Positions 27,572 to 36,669 of a stretch of 64,000 nt of DNA are shown here, one piece after another. The translations under genes were made by a program, and so were the position numbers. Within the stretch, counting starts at the first letter, position 1. Every line of letters starts with the position of its first letter. The DNA lies in assembly GCF_030144325.1 (NCBI RefSeq), contig NZ_CP126307.1, positions 1,178,001 to 1,242,000 on the forward strand, read 5' to 3'. This DNA is from Bosea vestrisii. Lineage in GTDB: Bacteria > Pseudomonadota > Alphaproteobacteria > Rhizobiales > Beijerinckiaceae. Under the pieces are notes generated by a model. That model was not told the DNA's origin and did not search any database. It saw only the letters and a program-made list of their open reading frames with translations.

Positions 27572-28672
27572 TCAGTTCTGGGCGGTCTGCAGCACGAGCC
27601 GCGCCAGGCGGTCGGCCGCATCCGGTATGCCCGCGCTCTTGGCCGCCTGAGCCATCGCCGTCAAGCGCAACGGTTCGGCAAGCAGCACGGACAGCTCGGC
27701 GGCAAGCCGCCGAGGCGAGAAATCGCTCTGCAAGATCATCATTGCCCCGCCGGCCCTGGCGAGCACTCCGGCGTTGGCGGCCTGGTCCTGATCGAGCGAG
27801 CCCGGCAGCGGCACGAGCAGGGACGGCCGGCCGATCACCGTAAGCTCGGCGATGGTCGAGGCGCCTGAGCGTGCGATCACCAGATGCGCCGCCGCCATCC
27901 GCGCTGGCAGGTCCTTGAAGAAGGGCGCGATCTCGAACTTGATGCCGAGAGAGGCATAGATCTTCCGCACCCGCTCGTCGTCTTCGGCCCGCGCCTGCTG
28001 GACGATCGACAGGCGGCTGCGCTCCTCCGGCGAGAGCAGCTGCATCGCCGGTGGGACGATATCGGCCATCACCCGCGCGCCCTGGCTACCGCCGAAGACG
28101 AGCAGGTTAATACGCCCGTCCGGCTCGCCATAGGGCGAGACCGCCTCGATCACCGCCGGCCTGACCGGATTGCCGACCTGGGTGCACTTCCGTGCTTGTT
28201 CCGGCGTCAGCCCGCCGACCTCGGCAAAGCCTGTGGCGATGGCCTTGACCCGGCTGGCGAGGAAGCGGTTTGCCCGGCCGATCACGGCATTCTGCTCGTG
28301 CACCATGGTCGGCACACCCATCAGCGCCGCGGCGAAGACCGGCGGCACCGTCGGATAGCCGCCGAAGCCGACGACGATGGCAGGCTTCAGCTGCTTGATC
28401 GCCTGGCGCGCCGCCAGCCCGCCGCGCAGGAGCACCAGCGCGGCTTTCGCCATCGCGACCGGCGATTTGCCGGAGGGCGTCGCCGCCGGCACCGCATGGA
28501 TCGACTCGGCCGGGAAGTTGCCGGCGTATTCGGCAGCGCGCGTATCGGTGATCAGCGCCACCCTGGCACCATGACTGTGCAAGGCATGGCTCAGCGCCTC
28601 GGCCGGAAAGAGGTGCCCACCCGTGCCGCCAGCGGCGAGCACGACGAGCGGCGCCGACGCTTCTGCGCTCAC
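27572..28672 (-). CDS. murG: Lipid II synthase glycosyltransferase MurG
   Basis: Membrane-associated GT28 enzyme transferring GlcNAc to lipid I. 366 residues, with GGTGGHLFPAEALSHAL near the N-terminus, GFGGYPTVPP, HEQNAVIGRANRFL, FGGSQGARV and the donor-binding ARSGASTIAEL ... PLPGSLDQDQAANA. The start overlaps the ftsW stop (ATGA), a common pairing of lipid II synthesis and polymerisation genes. Confidence 0.96.
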   Translation of the reverse strand: MSAEASAPLVVLAAGGTGGHLFPAEALSHALHSHGARVALITDTRAAEYAGNFPAESIHAVPAATPSGKSPVAMAKAALVLLRGGLAARQAIKQLKPAIVVGFGGYPTVPPVFAAALMGVPTMVHEQNAVIGRANRFLASRVKAIATGFAEVGGLTPEQARKCTQVGNPVRPAVIEAVSPYGEPDGRINLLVFGGSQGARVMADIVPPAMQLLSPEERSRLSIVQQARAEDDERVRKIYASLGIKFEIAPFFKDLPARMAAAHLVIARSGASTIAELTVIGRPSLLVPLPGSLDQDQAANAGVLARAGGAMMILQSDFSPRRLAAELSVLLAEPLRLTAMAQAAKSAGIPDAADRLARLVLQTAQN

Positions 28673-29808
28673 GAACTGCGCTCCGGCTTGCCGAAGCTCT
28701 CGGCGCGCGGCCGCTTTCGGGTCAACGCCAGGAGGAAGCCGGTGCCGAGCGCCAGCGAGATCAGCGAGGAGCCGCCATAGGAGATGAACGGCAAGGTCAT
28801 GCCCTTGGCCGGCATCATGTGCAGGTTCACCATCATGTTGATCGCGGCCTGGATGCCGAAGAGCAGAGCGAGGCCGGTGACGCCGAGGCGTACGAACGGA
28901 TCCTCGGCGCGCTGCGCCACGAACAATGCCCGAAGCACGATGACCGCGAAGAGCAGCACCAGCACCATACAGACGACGATGCCGAACTCCTCGGCGGTGA
29001 CCGCGAAGATGAAGTCGGTATGTGCGTCGGGCAGGATCCGCTTCACCGTGCCCTCGCCCGGGCCTTTGCCGAACCAGCCGCCCTGGGCGAAGCTCTCCAG
29101 CGCGGTGTCGACCTGGAAGGTGTCGCCCGAGCCCTTGTCCATGAAGCGCTCGATGCGGGCGCGCACGTGCGGCACGAGCTCATAGGCGATGAAGAGGCCG
29201 ACGGCGCCGATGCCACCGAGCCCCAGGACCCAGAACCAGTGCAGGCCGGCGACGAAGAACAGCCCGGCCCAGACCAGGGTGACCAGGATGGTCTGGCCGA
29301 AATCGGGCTGCAGCACCAAGGGCACGATCGTGATCGGCAGCAGCAGGAAGGCGATGATCGTGCCCGGCAGCTCCGGCCGGCGATGGCCTTCGGCAAAAGC
29401 CCAGGCAGCAAGCACGACGAAGGCCGGTTTCAGGAATTCGGAGGGTTGGATCGAGCCGAGCGGCCCGAGCGTCAGCCAGCGCTTGGCGCCCTTGACCTCG
29501 ACGCCGAAATAGAGCGTGCCGATCACGCCGGCGAGAGAGAACAGGAAGATGACCAGCGCGATCCGCCGCACCTGGCGCGGCGCGAGCAGTGAGGTCGAGA
29601 GGAAGATCGCCAGTGCCACCAGCAGATAGACCACCTGGCGGTTGACGAAATGGAAGGTCGACAGGCCCAGCCGCTCGGCGACAGGCGGCCCGCCCGCCAT
29701 CAGCAGCACCACGCCGGAGACCATCAGCGTCACCAGCGTCGTCAGGATGACGCGGTCGATCGACCACCACCAGCGGCCACTCAGGCTGGGTTCTGCGCGC
29801 GAGACCAT
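28669..29808 (-). CDS. ftsW: SEDS-family peptidoglycan polymerase FtsW
   Basis: Septal glycosyltransferase partner of FtsI; 379 residues and about ten membrane helices. Recognisable SEDS blocks: GAKRWLTLGPLGSIQPSEFLKPAFV, LQPDFGQTILV, GWFGKGPGEGTVKRILPDAHTDFIFAVTAEEFG and the C-terminal GMTLPFISYGGSSLI. In related genomes murD is normally its upstream neighbour; here 1.3 kb with a cupin gene and higBA intervenes. Confidence 0.96.
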   Translation of the reverse strand: MVSRAEPSLSGRWWWSIDRVILTTLVTLMVSGVVLLMAGGPPVAERLGLSTFHFVNRQVVYLLVALAIFLSTSLLAPRQVRRIALVIFLFSLAGVIGTLYFGVEVKGAKRWLTLGPLGSIQPSEFLKPAFVVLAAWAFAEGHRRPELPGTIIAFLLLPITIVPLVLQPDFGQTILVTLVWAGLFFVAGLHWFWVLGLGGIGAVGLFIAYELVPHVRARIERFMDKGSGDTFQVDTALESFAQGGWFGKGPGEGTVKRILPDAHTDFIFAVTAEEFGIVVCMVLVLLFAVIVLRALFVAQRAEDPFVRLGVTGLALLFGIQAAINMMVNLHMMPAKGMTLPFISYGGSSLISLALGTGFLLALTRKRPRAESFGKPERSS

Positions 29809-29942
29809 CGTTCCAAGGCTCCGTCGACGAGCAGGCAGATCGAAGGCGCCCGCTCCGGCGAATCACTCTGTCAATGAATGGTTAACCGATTGATTCCGAT
29901 CGTCGGCTTGTCGATGAGCTCGGCTCCTCATGCACAGGCTGC

Positions 29943-30404
29943 TCACGTCTCGGGATAGGGCCTTCCGTCCTTGTGCACGAAGCGCCCATCGGCATTGGCG
30001 CTCATCATGTCGATGTCGGAGCAGGTGGTCAGGTCGGCTCCATGGCGGCTGCCGACTTCGAGATAGACCGCGACCTTATCCGATCGGTTGATCATGTGGT
30101 GGCCGTTGCCGCTGTCCTTGGCGAAGGCGGCGCAGTCACCTGCGCGCAGCACGGTTTCGCCTTCATCCTCGACCAGGACCAGCTCACCTTCGAGCAGATA
30201 GATGAACTCGTCCTCATGCGAATGCCAGTGCCGCTGGCTCGACCAGCCGCCCGGCGGAAGCCGCATCAGGTTCACGCCGAAATCGCTCAGGCCACCGGCA
30301 TTGCCGAGCCGCTTGCGGATGCGTTCGGCGCAGGGAGCATCGAAAGGCTTTGGATAGCCCGAACCCTTGCGCTCCGGCACGGCCGCGACGTCGATCTTGG
30401 GCAT
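29943..30404 (-). CDS. Cupin-domain protein
   Basis: 153 residues, a single cupin barrel. Motif 1 is HWHSHEDEFIYLLEGELVLVEDEGE with the metal-binding His-x-His and Glu; motif 2 lies in AGDCAAFAKDSGNGHHMIN. The C-terminus (YLEVGSRHGADLTTCSDIDMM...KDGRPYPE) is typical of sugar-binding or transcriptional-type small cupins annotated only by fold. Strong GGAGA before the ATG. It lies 36 bases after higA, between murD and ftsW, so it seems part of the same inserted block. Function unknown. Confidence 0.85.
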   Translation of the reverse strand: MPKIDVAAVPERKGSGYPKPFDAPCAERIRKRLGNAGGLSDFGVNLMRLPPGGWSSQRHWHSHEDEFIYLLEGELVLVEDEGETVLRAGDCAAFAKDSGNGHHMINRSDKVAVYLEVGSRHGADLTTCSDIDMMSANADGRFVHKDGRPYPET

Positions 30405-30440
30405 AAAGGTCTCCCGGATGTCGGGGCCGCAGAGGCTCCA

Positions 30441-30743
30441 CTAAGCCAGCGCCGCGACGCGCTCCACCTTGATCTCGTCCTCATGGGCGCGGGCCTCGAC
30501 GAGATCATACGCCGCCTGCATGCGCAGCATCGTCTCCGCCCGGACGCCGAAGGCTTTCTCGAACCGGATCGCCATCTCGGCGGACAAGGCGGCCTTGCCG
30601 TTGAGAAGATTGCTCATGGCCTGCCGCGTCACACCCAGCTTCTCGGCCGCGACAGTCACACTCAAGCCATAGGGCTCGACGATTTCGGTCCGCAGCCACG
30701 CGCCGGGATGTACGGCGAAGCTCGGATGAAGCTTGATGGCCAT
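30441..30743 (-). CDS. higA: HigA-family antitoxin
   Basis: 100-residue XRE-type antitoxin: MAIKLHPSFAVHPGAWLRTEI, then helix-turn-helix LSVTVAAEKLGVTRQAMSNLLNGKAALSAEMAIRFEKAFG. It neutralises HigB and represses the operon. The ATG (30743) overlaps the higB stop, giving toxin-first order typical of higBA. Longer in-frame reading to 30836 is higB sequence in another frame. Confidence 0.93.
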   Translation of the reverse strand: MAIKLHPSFAVHPGAWLRTEIVEPYGLSVTVAAEKLGVTRQAMSNLLNGKAALSAEMAIRFEKAFGVRAETMLRMQAAYDLVEARAHEDEIKVERVAALA

Positions 30744-31030
30744 CAATGATAATCCTCCAGATCGATATCCTCGATCGCGAGAGCCTGATTGACGCAAAAC
30801 GTCATGCGCCAGTTCTTGGTCACGACGAGCGACCATTCGCCCGCCCGGTCGCCCGTGAGCTGATGGGCCCCATAATTGGGCGGATTCTTCAGCTCGTCGG
30901 CGGCATCAACTGCAGCCAGATAGGCGAGCATGTTCCGAAGCCGATCCACGAGATTGCCGGGCAGACCTTTGCTTTTCCCGGTTTCCGCGAACTGTCGGAG
31001 CGCTTTGTGCCTGATGCTCGCGATCTCCAT
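30743..31030 (-). CDS. higB: HigB-family toxin (RelE/ParE superfamily mRNase)
   Basis: 95-residue toxin predicted to cleave mRNA on the ribosome. Family features: N-terminal IRHKALRQFAETG, GLPGNLVDRLRNMLAYL, core strand EWSLVVTKNWRMTFC and closing IEDIDLEDYH. A promoter with -10 TAACCT ends seven bases before the ATG, implying a leaderless message. Lies within the dcw cluster between murD and ftsW. Confidence 0.93.
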   Translation of the reverse strand: MEIASIRHKALRQFAETGKSKGLPGNLVDRLRNMLAYLAAVDAADELKNPPNYGAHQLTGDRAGEWSLVVTKNWRMTFCVNQALAIEDIDLEDYH

Positions 31031-31036
31031 CGGAGG

Positions 31037-31077
31037 AGGTTAGCGCGCAGACTGTCGCGCGTCAATTGTCACTTGAC
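31037..31077 (-). promoter_or_regulatory. higBA promoter with inverted-repeat operator
   Basis: On the minus strand, -35 TTGACG (31065-31060), 17-base spacer, -10 TAACCT (31042-31037). An inverted repeat GTCAA-N7-TTGAC (31061-31077) overlaps the -35, a fitting HigA site. The -10 ends seven bases before the higB A of ATG, so the transcript would start at or next to the start codon. Confidence 0.6.
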
Positions 31078-31105
31078 GGATCGAGTCTCTAGCGCGGCGT
31101 GAACT

Positions 31106-32533
31106 CTATCGCTCGCTCGGCTCAAACCCCGGCAGCGCCTTGACCAGTGCCCGGAACGCGTCCCCCCGCACCTCGAAGTTCGGGAACTGGTCATAGGACG
31201 CGCAGGCTGGCGAGAGCAGCACGGCGATCTCCCCACTCCCCTGCTGCGCCAGCGCGGCCTTCGCCGCCGCGGCGACGGCGACGTCGAGCGTGCCGCTGCG
31301 CTCGTAAGCGACTCGGCCGTCGTCGTCGAAGGTTGCGGCGAAGAGGTCGCTCGCCGTGCCGATGAGATAGGCGCGGGCGATGTTGGGGAAATAGCGCCTG
31401 AGCGACTCGATGCCGCCTTCCTTGGCCTTGCCGCCGAGGATCCAGAAGATCTCGCGAAAGGAGGTCAGGGCCTTCTCGGTCGAGTCGGCATTCGTCGCTT
31501 TGGAATCGTTGATGAAAATGATCCGGCCGATGCGGCCGAACTCCTCCATCCGGTGCTTCAGCCCAGGATAGCTCCTGAAACCGGCAGCGATCTCCTCGGC
31601 CGAAAGGCCCAGTGCCGCACAGGCGGCAAAGGCAGCTGCCGCGTTCTGGGCATTGTGGCTGCCGCGCAAGCTACCAATGCCGGCGAGATTGGCCACGACC
31701 TTGGGCTTGCCATCCCTGACTTCGACGATCCGCGTATCGAGCTGGCCAGCATTGGCGGTGACGCCGGCAAAGACGCCCTCGTCGAGCGGCTGCTCGCCGC
31801 TGATCTTCACGAGTGACTTCCCCGAGGCGGCGCGCCGTCGCGCCATCTGCTTCGAAGGCTCGTCGTCGACGCCGATCACCGCGATGTCGGAGGCCGCGAC
31901 CAGCCGCTCCTTGATCGCACCATAGGCCTCGAAGGTACCGTGCCGGTCGAGATGATCGGGCGTCAGGTTCAGCTGGATGCCGACGCTGGGTTTCATCGAG
32001 GGCGCCAGGTCGATCTGGAAAGTAGAGCACTCGACCACATGGATACGGTTGTCGGCGGGCGGCTCCAGCGCCAGCACCGCGGTGCCGATATTGCCGCCCA
32101 TCTGCACGTCGCGGCCGGCCGCCTGCAGCACATGCGCAATCAGGGCCGTCGTCGTCGACTTGCCATTTGTGCCGGTGATGCAGACCACCGGTGCGTTCGG
32201 CGCGATCTTCGCCCGCTCCAGGAAGAACAATTCGATGTCGCCGATCACCGGAACGCTTACCGCCCTGGCCTTCTCGACCGTCCAGTGCGGCGCCGGATGC
32301 GTCAGCGGCACGCCGGGCGAGAGCACGAAGGCGGCAAAGCCCGACCAGTCGACGGAGGCGAGATCGACGACGGAAAACCCCTCGGCTGCAGCCTTGTCGC
32401 GGCTCGCCTGATTATCGTCCCAGCAGGCAACCTGTGCCCCGCCGGCAACGAGCGCACGCGCCGTCGCCAGACCCGAGCCGCCCAGGCCGAACAGGGCAAG
32501 CGTCTTGCCTGCGAAAACGGTGACCGGCGTCAT
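31106..32533 (-). CDS. murD: UDP-N-acetylmuramoylalanine--D-glutamate ligase MurD
   Basis: Mur ligase adding D-Glu; 475 residues. N-terminal LALFGLGGSGLATARAL, P-loop ITGTNGKSTTTALIAHVL, NLTPDHLDRHG, and C-terminal FINDSKATNADSTEKAL plus LLSPACASYDQFPNFEVRGDAF. Follows mraY by four bases. The normal next gene, ftsW, is displaced by the higBA/cupin block. Confidence 0.96.
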   Translation of the reverse strand: MTPVTVFAGKTLALFGLGGSGLATARALVAGGAQVACWDDNQASRDKAAAEGFSVVDLASVDWSGFAAFVLSPGVPLTHPAPHWTVEKARAVSVPVIGDIELFFLERAKIAPNAPVVCITGTNGKSTTTALIAHVLQAAGRDVQMGGNIGTAVLALEPPADNRIHVVECSTFQIDLAPSMKPSVGIQLNLTPDHLDRHGTFEAYGAIKERLVAASDIAVIGVDDEPSKQMARRRAASGKSLVKISGEQPLDEGVFAGVTANAGQLDTRIVEVRDGKPKVVANLAGIGSLRGSHNAQNAAAAFAACAALGLSAEEIAAGFRSYPGLKHRMEEFGRIGRIIFINDSKATNADSTEKALTSFREIFWILGGKAKEGGIESLRRYFPNIARAYLIGTASDLFAATFDDDGRVAYERSGTLDVAVAAAAKAALAQQGSGEIAVLLSPACASYDQFPNFEVRGDAFRALVKALPGFEPSER

Positions 32534-32537
32534 CGGA

Positions 32538-33620
32538 TCAACGCAGCTTCAGCGTGGCGAGGCCGACCAGCGCCAGCACCACCGAGATGATCCAGAAGCG
32601 GATCACCACCTGCGGCTCGGTCCAGCCCAGCTTCTCGAAATGATGGTGGATCGGCGCCATCAGGAAGACGCGCTTGCCGGTGCGCTTGAAGACCGCGACC
32701 TGGATGATCACCGAGAGCGCCTCGACCACGAAAAGGCCGCCGACGATGGCGAGCACGACCTCGTGCTTGATCGCGACCGCGATGGTGCCGAGCATGCCGC
32801 CCAGGCCGAGCGAGCCGGTGTCGCCCATGAAGATCTGGGCCGGCGGCGCGTTGAACCAGAGGAAGCCGAGCCCCGCCCCCATCATCGCGCCGCAGATCAC
32901 CGCAAGCTCGCCGACGCCGGGGACATGGTGGATCTGCAGGTAGTTGGCGAAGATGGCGTTACCGGCGAGGTAGGCGATGAAGCCGAAGGTGCCGGCCGCG
33001 ATCATCACCGGCACGATGGCGAGCCCGTCGAGCCCGTCGGTCAGGTTCACCGAATTGCCGGCACCGACGACGACGAAAGCGGTGACAACCGGAAACAGGA
33101 TGCCAAGCGGGATCATCAGCTCCTTGAGGAACGGCATGGCGAAGCCGCTCGCGATCGAAGGCGGGCTGACCTGCATGATGGCGGTGCAGGCGGCGAGCGC
33201 GATGACGATCTCGAGGCCGAGGCGCGCCTTGCTGGAGAAGCCCTTGTGCGACTGCTTCGTCACCTTGAGGAAGTCGTCGTAGAAGCCGATCGCGCCATAG
33301 GTCGCGGTGACGCCGAGCACGATCCAGACGTAAGGATTGCGCAGATTGCCCCAGAGCAGCGTCGCGACGAACAGCCCGGTCAGGATCATCAGGCCGCCCA
33401 TGGTCGGCGTGCCGCGCTTGGCGAGATGCGATTCCGGCCCGTCGGTGCGGATCGGCTGGCCCTTGCCCTGCTTGAGCCGCAGCCAGGAAATCGCCCACGG
33501 CCCGAAGAAGAAGACGAAAAGCAGCGCGGTCGCGGTCGCCCCGCCGGCGCGGAAGGTGATGTAGCGGAAGACGTTGAGGATCGGGAACGTCCCCGCAAAA
33601 TCGGCAAGCCAGACCAGCAT
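32538..33620 (-). CDS. mraY: Phospho-MurNAc-pentapeptide transferase MraY
   Basis: Integral membrane enzyme forming lipid I on undecaprenyl phosphate; 360 residues and about ten helices. Catalytic Asp pair region YDDFLKVTKQSHKGFSSKARL, NLTDGLDGLAIVP, and FMGDTGSLGLGGMLG plus PIHHHFEKLGW near the C-terminus. Lies 17 bases after murF. Confidence 0.97.
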   Translation of the reverse strand: MLVWLADFAGTFPILNVFRYITFRAGGATATALLFVFFFGPWAISWLRLKQGKGQPIRTDGPESHLAKRGTPTMGGLMILTGLFVATLLWGNLRNPYVWIVLGVTATYGAIGFYDDFLKVTKQSHKGFSSKARLGLEIVIALAACTAIMQVSPPSIASGFAMPFLKELMIPLGILFPVVTAFVVVGAGNSVNLTDGLDGLAIVPVMIAAGTFGFIAYLAGNAIFANYLQIHHVPGVGELAVICGAMMGAGLGFLWFNAPPAQIFMGDTGSLGLGGMLGTIAVAIKHEVVLAIVGGLFVVEALSVIIQVAVFKRTGKRVFLMAPIHHHFEKLGWTEPQVVIRFWIISVVLALVGLATLKLR

Positions 33621-33637
33621 CGAACTCTATTCCTTAC

Positions 33638-35063
33638 TCAGTCGTCGGCCTGGACGACCGGGAAGCGAGCCGTCATCGCCTTGACGATCGGCCCCATGCG
33701 CGTGCCGAGCGAGCCTTTCACCGTGACGACATCGCCGGCGCGGAGGGCGTCGAGCACATAGGGCTCGAGACCGGTCGCCTGTGCGGCATAAGCGCCGCGG
33801 CGGTGCGATGGCAAGGCGTCGTACAGGGTTCTCATCAGCGGACCGCAGGCGAAGACGAGGTCGATTCCGTTTCCGGTGACCGCATCGGCGAGCCCCCTTG
33901 TGCAGCTCCGGCGCGGTTTCGCCGAGCTCGAGCATGTCACCGAGCACGGCGATGCGCCGGCCCCTCCCGGTGACCGGCATGCGGCCGAGATTCTCGATCG
34001 CGGCGCGCATCGAGGCCGGGTTGCCGTTGTAGCTCTCGTCGATCAGCGTGAACGGACCCGCCGGCGCATGCAGCACTTGCCGGGCGCCGCGGCCCGAGGG
34101 CGGCGTCAGGTCGGCGAGCGCCAGCGCGGCCAGAGCGAGATCGGCGCCGAGCGCCTCGGCCGCCGCCAGCACGGCGAGCGAATTCAGGACGATGTGCTTG
34201 CCCGGGCTGCCGAGCTTGTAGGTCACCGCCTGACCCAGCACGCTGGCATTGGCAGTCGAGACGTCCGGTTTCAGCGCGCAGCCGAGCAGCCGCACATCCG
34301 CCTCTTCGCTCTCGCCGAAGGAGATGACGCGCCCTGCCCCGCCGGCGAGCGCCAGCTCGCGCAACAGGCCGGCCTGCAGGATGTCGGCGTTGATGATCGC
34401 TGTGCCGCCGCGTTTGAGCCCGCCGAAGATCGCCGCCTTCTCGCGGGCGATCCCCTCCAGCGACTCGAAGGCGGCCAGATGCACCGGCTGGATCGTGGTG
34501 ATCACGGCAACGTCGGGCTGGACCATCTTCGCCAGCGGCAGGATCTCGCCGGGCGCGTTCATGCCGATCTCGTAGACGCCGTAGCGCACGTCGCGCGGCG
34601 TCCGCACCAGCGTCAGCGGCACGCCCCAATGGTTGTTGTAGGAGGCGACCGGCGCATGCGTCTTGCCCTGGCGCGAGAGCACCAGTCGCAGCGCCTCCTT
34701 GGTGCCGGTCTTGCCGACCGAGCCGGTCACCGCGACGACCTTGGCCGAGAGCTCTGCCCGGCGCGCCATGCCGGCCTGTTCCATCGCGCGCAGCACGTCG
34801 GGCACGACGGCAAGCGGCGCATCCGCCGGGAAAGCGCCGGCATGCGCCTCATCGACCACAGCGAGCGCCGCGCCCTTGTCGAGCGCGGCCGCGACGAAGT
34901 CATGCCCGTCGCGGGCTCCCGTGATCGCGAAGAAGGCGTCGCCCGGCTCGAGCGTGCGCGTATCGATCGAGGCGCCGGTCACGGCAGCCGGTGCAGGGCC
35001 TTGCGAACGGGCGCCCATCGCCTCGATCAGGCGCGCGCCGGTCCACAGCGGTTCGGTCGTCAT
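33638..35063 (-). CDS. murF: UDP-MurNAc-tripeptide--D-Ala-D-Ala ligase MurF (single-base frameshift)
   Basis: Adds the D-Ala-D-Ala made by Ddl. P-loop VTGSVGKTGTKEALRL, NNHWGVPLTL, DESYNGNPASMRAAIENL and GDMLELG are intact. The frame breaks at five C (33893-33897, plus strand). Removing one gives ...ELHKGLADAVTGNGIDLVFACGPLM and about 474 residues, ending with VKGSLGTRMGPIVKAM. MurF is essential, so I read this as a sequence error. Start overlaps the murE stop (ATGA). Confidence 0.93.
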
Positions 35064-36532
35064 CCCCGTCTTCCCCCAGCCAATGCCGCGATCGCCTCCC
35101 GGACCACGTCATGATCCGAAAACGGCAGCGTCCGATCGCCGACGATCTGGCCGCTTTCATGGCCTTTTCCGGCAACGACCAGGACATCCCCAGGCTGCAG
35201 CATGGTGACACCGGCCGCGATCGCCTCGGCCCGGTCACCGATTTCCCTGAGACGGCCCGGCGCCGCCGCCAGGACCTCGGCACGGATCGCGGCGGGATCC
35301 TCGCTGCGCGGATTGTCGTCGGTGACGATGGCGATATCGGCGCCATCGGCGGCGATCTTGCCCATCAGCGGGCGCTTGCCGCGATCACGGTCGCCGCCGC
35401 AGCCGAAGACGCAGATCAACCGGCCACTAGCATAGGGCCGCAAGGTTTTGAGCACCGCCGCGAGCGCATCGGGCTTATGGGCATAGTCGACCACGACGAG
35501 CCCGCCATTGTGCTTACCGACGCGCTCCAGCCGGCCCGGCACGCCCTTCAAACTTGCAATCGCCTGCACAGAGGCCGCCGCATCCTCGCCCGTCGCAATC
35601 GCGAGCCCGGCCGCGACCAGCGCATTGCCGGCCATGAAATCACCGACCATCGGCAGCAGTACTTCGATCCGTGAGCCGTCGACTTCGACCAGCAAACGCT
35701 GCGAGAAGCCCTCGCGGGCGACATCGAGCAGTTTCAGACGATCGCCGCCCCGGCCAATGCCGATCACCGGATGGCCGCCTGCGCGCGCCGCAGCTTCCGC
35801 GTCGGCGGCATAAGGTTCATCGCGATTGATCACCACCGGTGCGCCGGCCGGCAGCAGCTCCCAGAGCCGCAGCTTGGCAGCGAGATAGTCCTCGACGCTC
35901 GGATGGTAGTCGAGATGGTCGCGGCCGAGATTGAGGAAGGCGCCGGCGGCGAGCCTGACGCCGTCGAGGCGGCGCTGGTCGAGCCCGTGCGAGGACGCTT
36001 CCATCGCCAGATGCGTGACGCCATCGCTCGCCAGCCTGTCGAACGAAGCGTGCAACGACAGCGGATCGGGCGTGGTCAGCGAGCCGTAATCAGCCCCGTC
36101 TTCGGTGACGATGCCGATTGTGCCGACGCTCGCCGCCTTGCGCCCGAGCGCCATGAAGATCTGGCGGGTGAATTCGGCGACCGAGGATTTCCCGCTCGTG
36201 CCCGTGACCGCAACGACAGTACCGGGCTGGCGTGGATGCACCGTCGCGGCCGCCAGTGCCAGAGCGCGGCGCGGATCCTCGACCCGCGCATAGGCGACCG
36301 CGTCCGGGAGATCGGCTGGGCGAGGCCCGTTGGAAACGATCGCGACCGCGCCGCGCTGGACCGCATCGGCGATGAAGCGGGCGCCATCGGCTTTGGCCCC
36401 CGCGAGCGCGACGAAGGCATCGCCGGCCGCGACCTTGCGGCTGTCGAAAGCGAGGCCGTTGACGCGGCGCTCGCCCGACTCCGGAAACGCCCCGGGAAAG
36501 AGCTGGCCGAGGCTGAAGCTGGTGTCAGTCAA
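35060..36532 (-). CDS. murE: UDP-MurNAc-L-Ala-D-Glu--meso-diaminopimelate ligase MurE
   Basis: Mur ligase adding the third stem residue; 490 residues. P-loop VTGTSGKSSVAEFT, MEASSHGLDQRRLDG, FLNLGRDHLDYH and VFGCGGDRDRGKRPLMG. The DNPR signature (TDDNPRSEDP) marks specificity for meso-diaminopimelate, as expected for a Gram-negative. Separated from ftsI by 137 bases containing a repeat element, so coupling to ftsI is looser than elsewhere in the cluster. Confidence 0.96.
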   Translation of the reverse strand: MTDTSFSLGQLFPGAFPESGERRVNGLAFDSRKVAAGDAFVALAGAKADGARFIADAVQRGAVAIVSNGPRPADLPDAVAYARVEDPRRALALAAATVHPRQPGTVVAVTGTSGKSSVAEFTRQIFMALGRKAASVGTIGIVTEDGADYGSLTTPDPLSLHASFDRLASDGVTHLAMEASSHGLDQRRLDGVRLAAGAFLNLGRDHLDYHPSVEDYLAAKLRLWELLPAGAPVVINRDEPYAADAEAAARAGGHPVIGIGRGGDRLKLLDVAREGFSQRLLVEVDGSRIEVLLPMVGDFMAGNALVAAGLAIATGEDAAASVQAIASLKGVPGRLERVGKHNGGLVVVDYAHKPDALAAVLKTLRPYASGRLICVFGCGGDRDRGKRPLMGKIAADGADIAIVTDDNPRSEDPAAIRAEVLAAAPGRLREIGDRAEAIAAGVTMLQPGDVLVVAGKGHESGQIVGDRTLPFSDHDVVREAIAALAGGRRG

Positions 36533-36568
36533 AAGCGCGTATCCTTGCCGACGCGAAAGCCAATGCGT

Positions 36569-36662
36569 CCTTCTCGGGCGAAGCGAAGCGTAGACCCGAG
36601 AATCTCATGCAGGATCAAGCTCCCTTCCGTCCAGAGATGCTCGGGACAAGCTCGAGCACGAC
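36569..36662. repeat. Two-hairpin intergenic repeat inside the dcw cluster (element R4)
   Basis: Hairpin B: TTCTCGGG (36571-36578) with CCCGAGAA (36595-36602). Hairpin A: TGCTCG (36638-36643) with CGAGCA (36653-36658). Read on the minus strand it aligns with the element at 7883-7987 across both hairpins (GCTTGTCC..GAGCATCTC and GAGATTCTCGGGTCT..GCTTCGC). It lies between ftsI and murE, which are usually adjacent. Confidence 0.8.
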
Positions 36663-36669
36663 GCCCCTT

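Noticed and set aside
30744..30836. Longer start for higA
   Set aside because: The extra residues are higB sequence in another frame; the ATG at 30743 gives the family-standard N-terminus.
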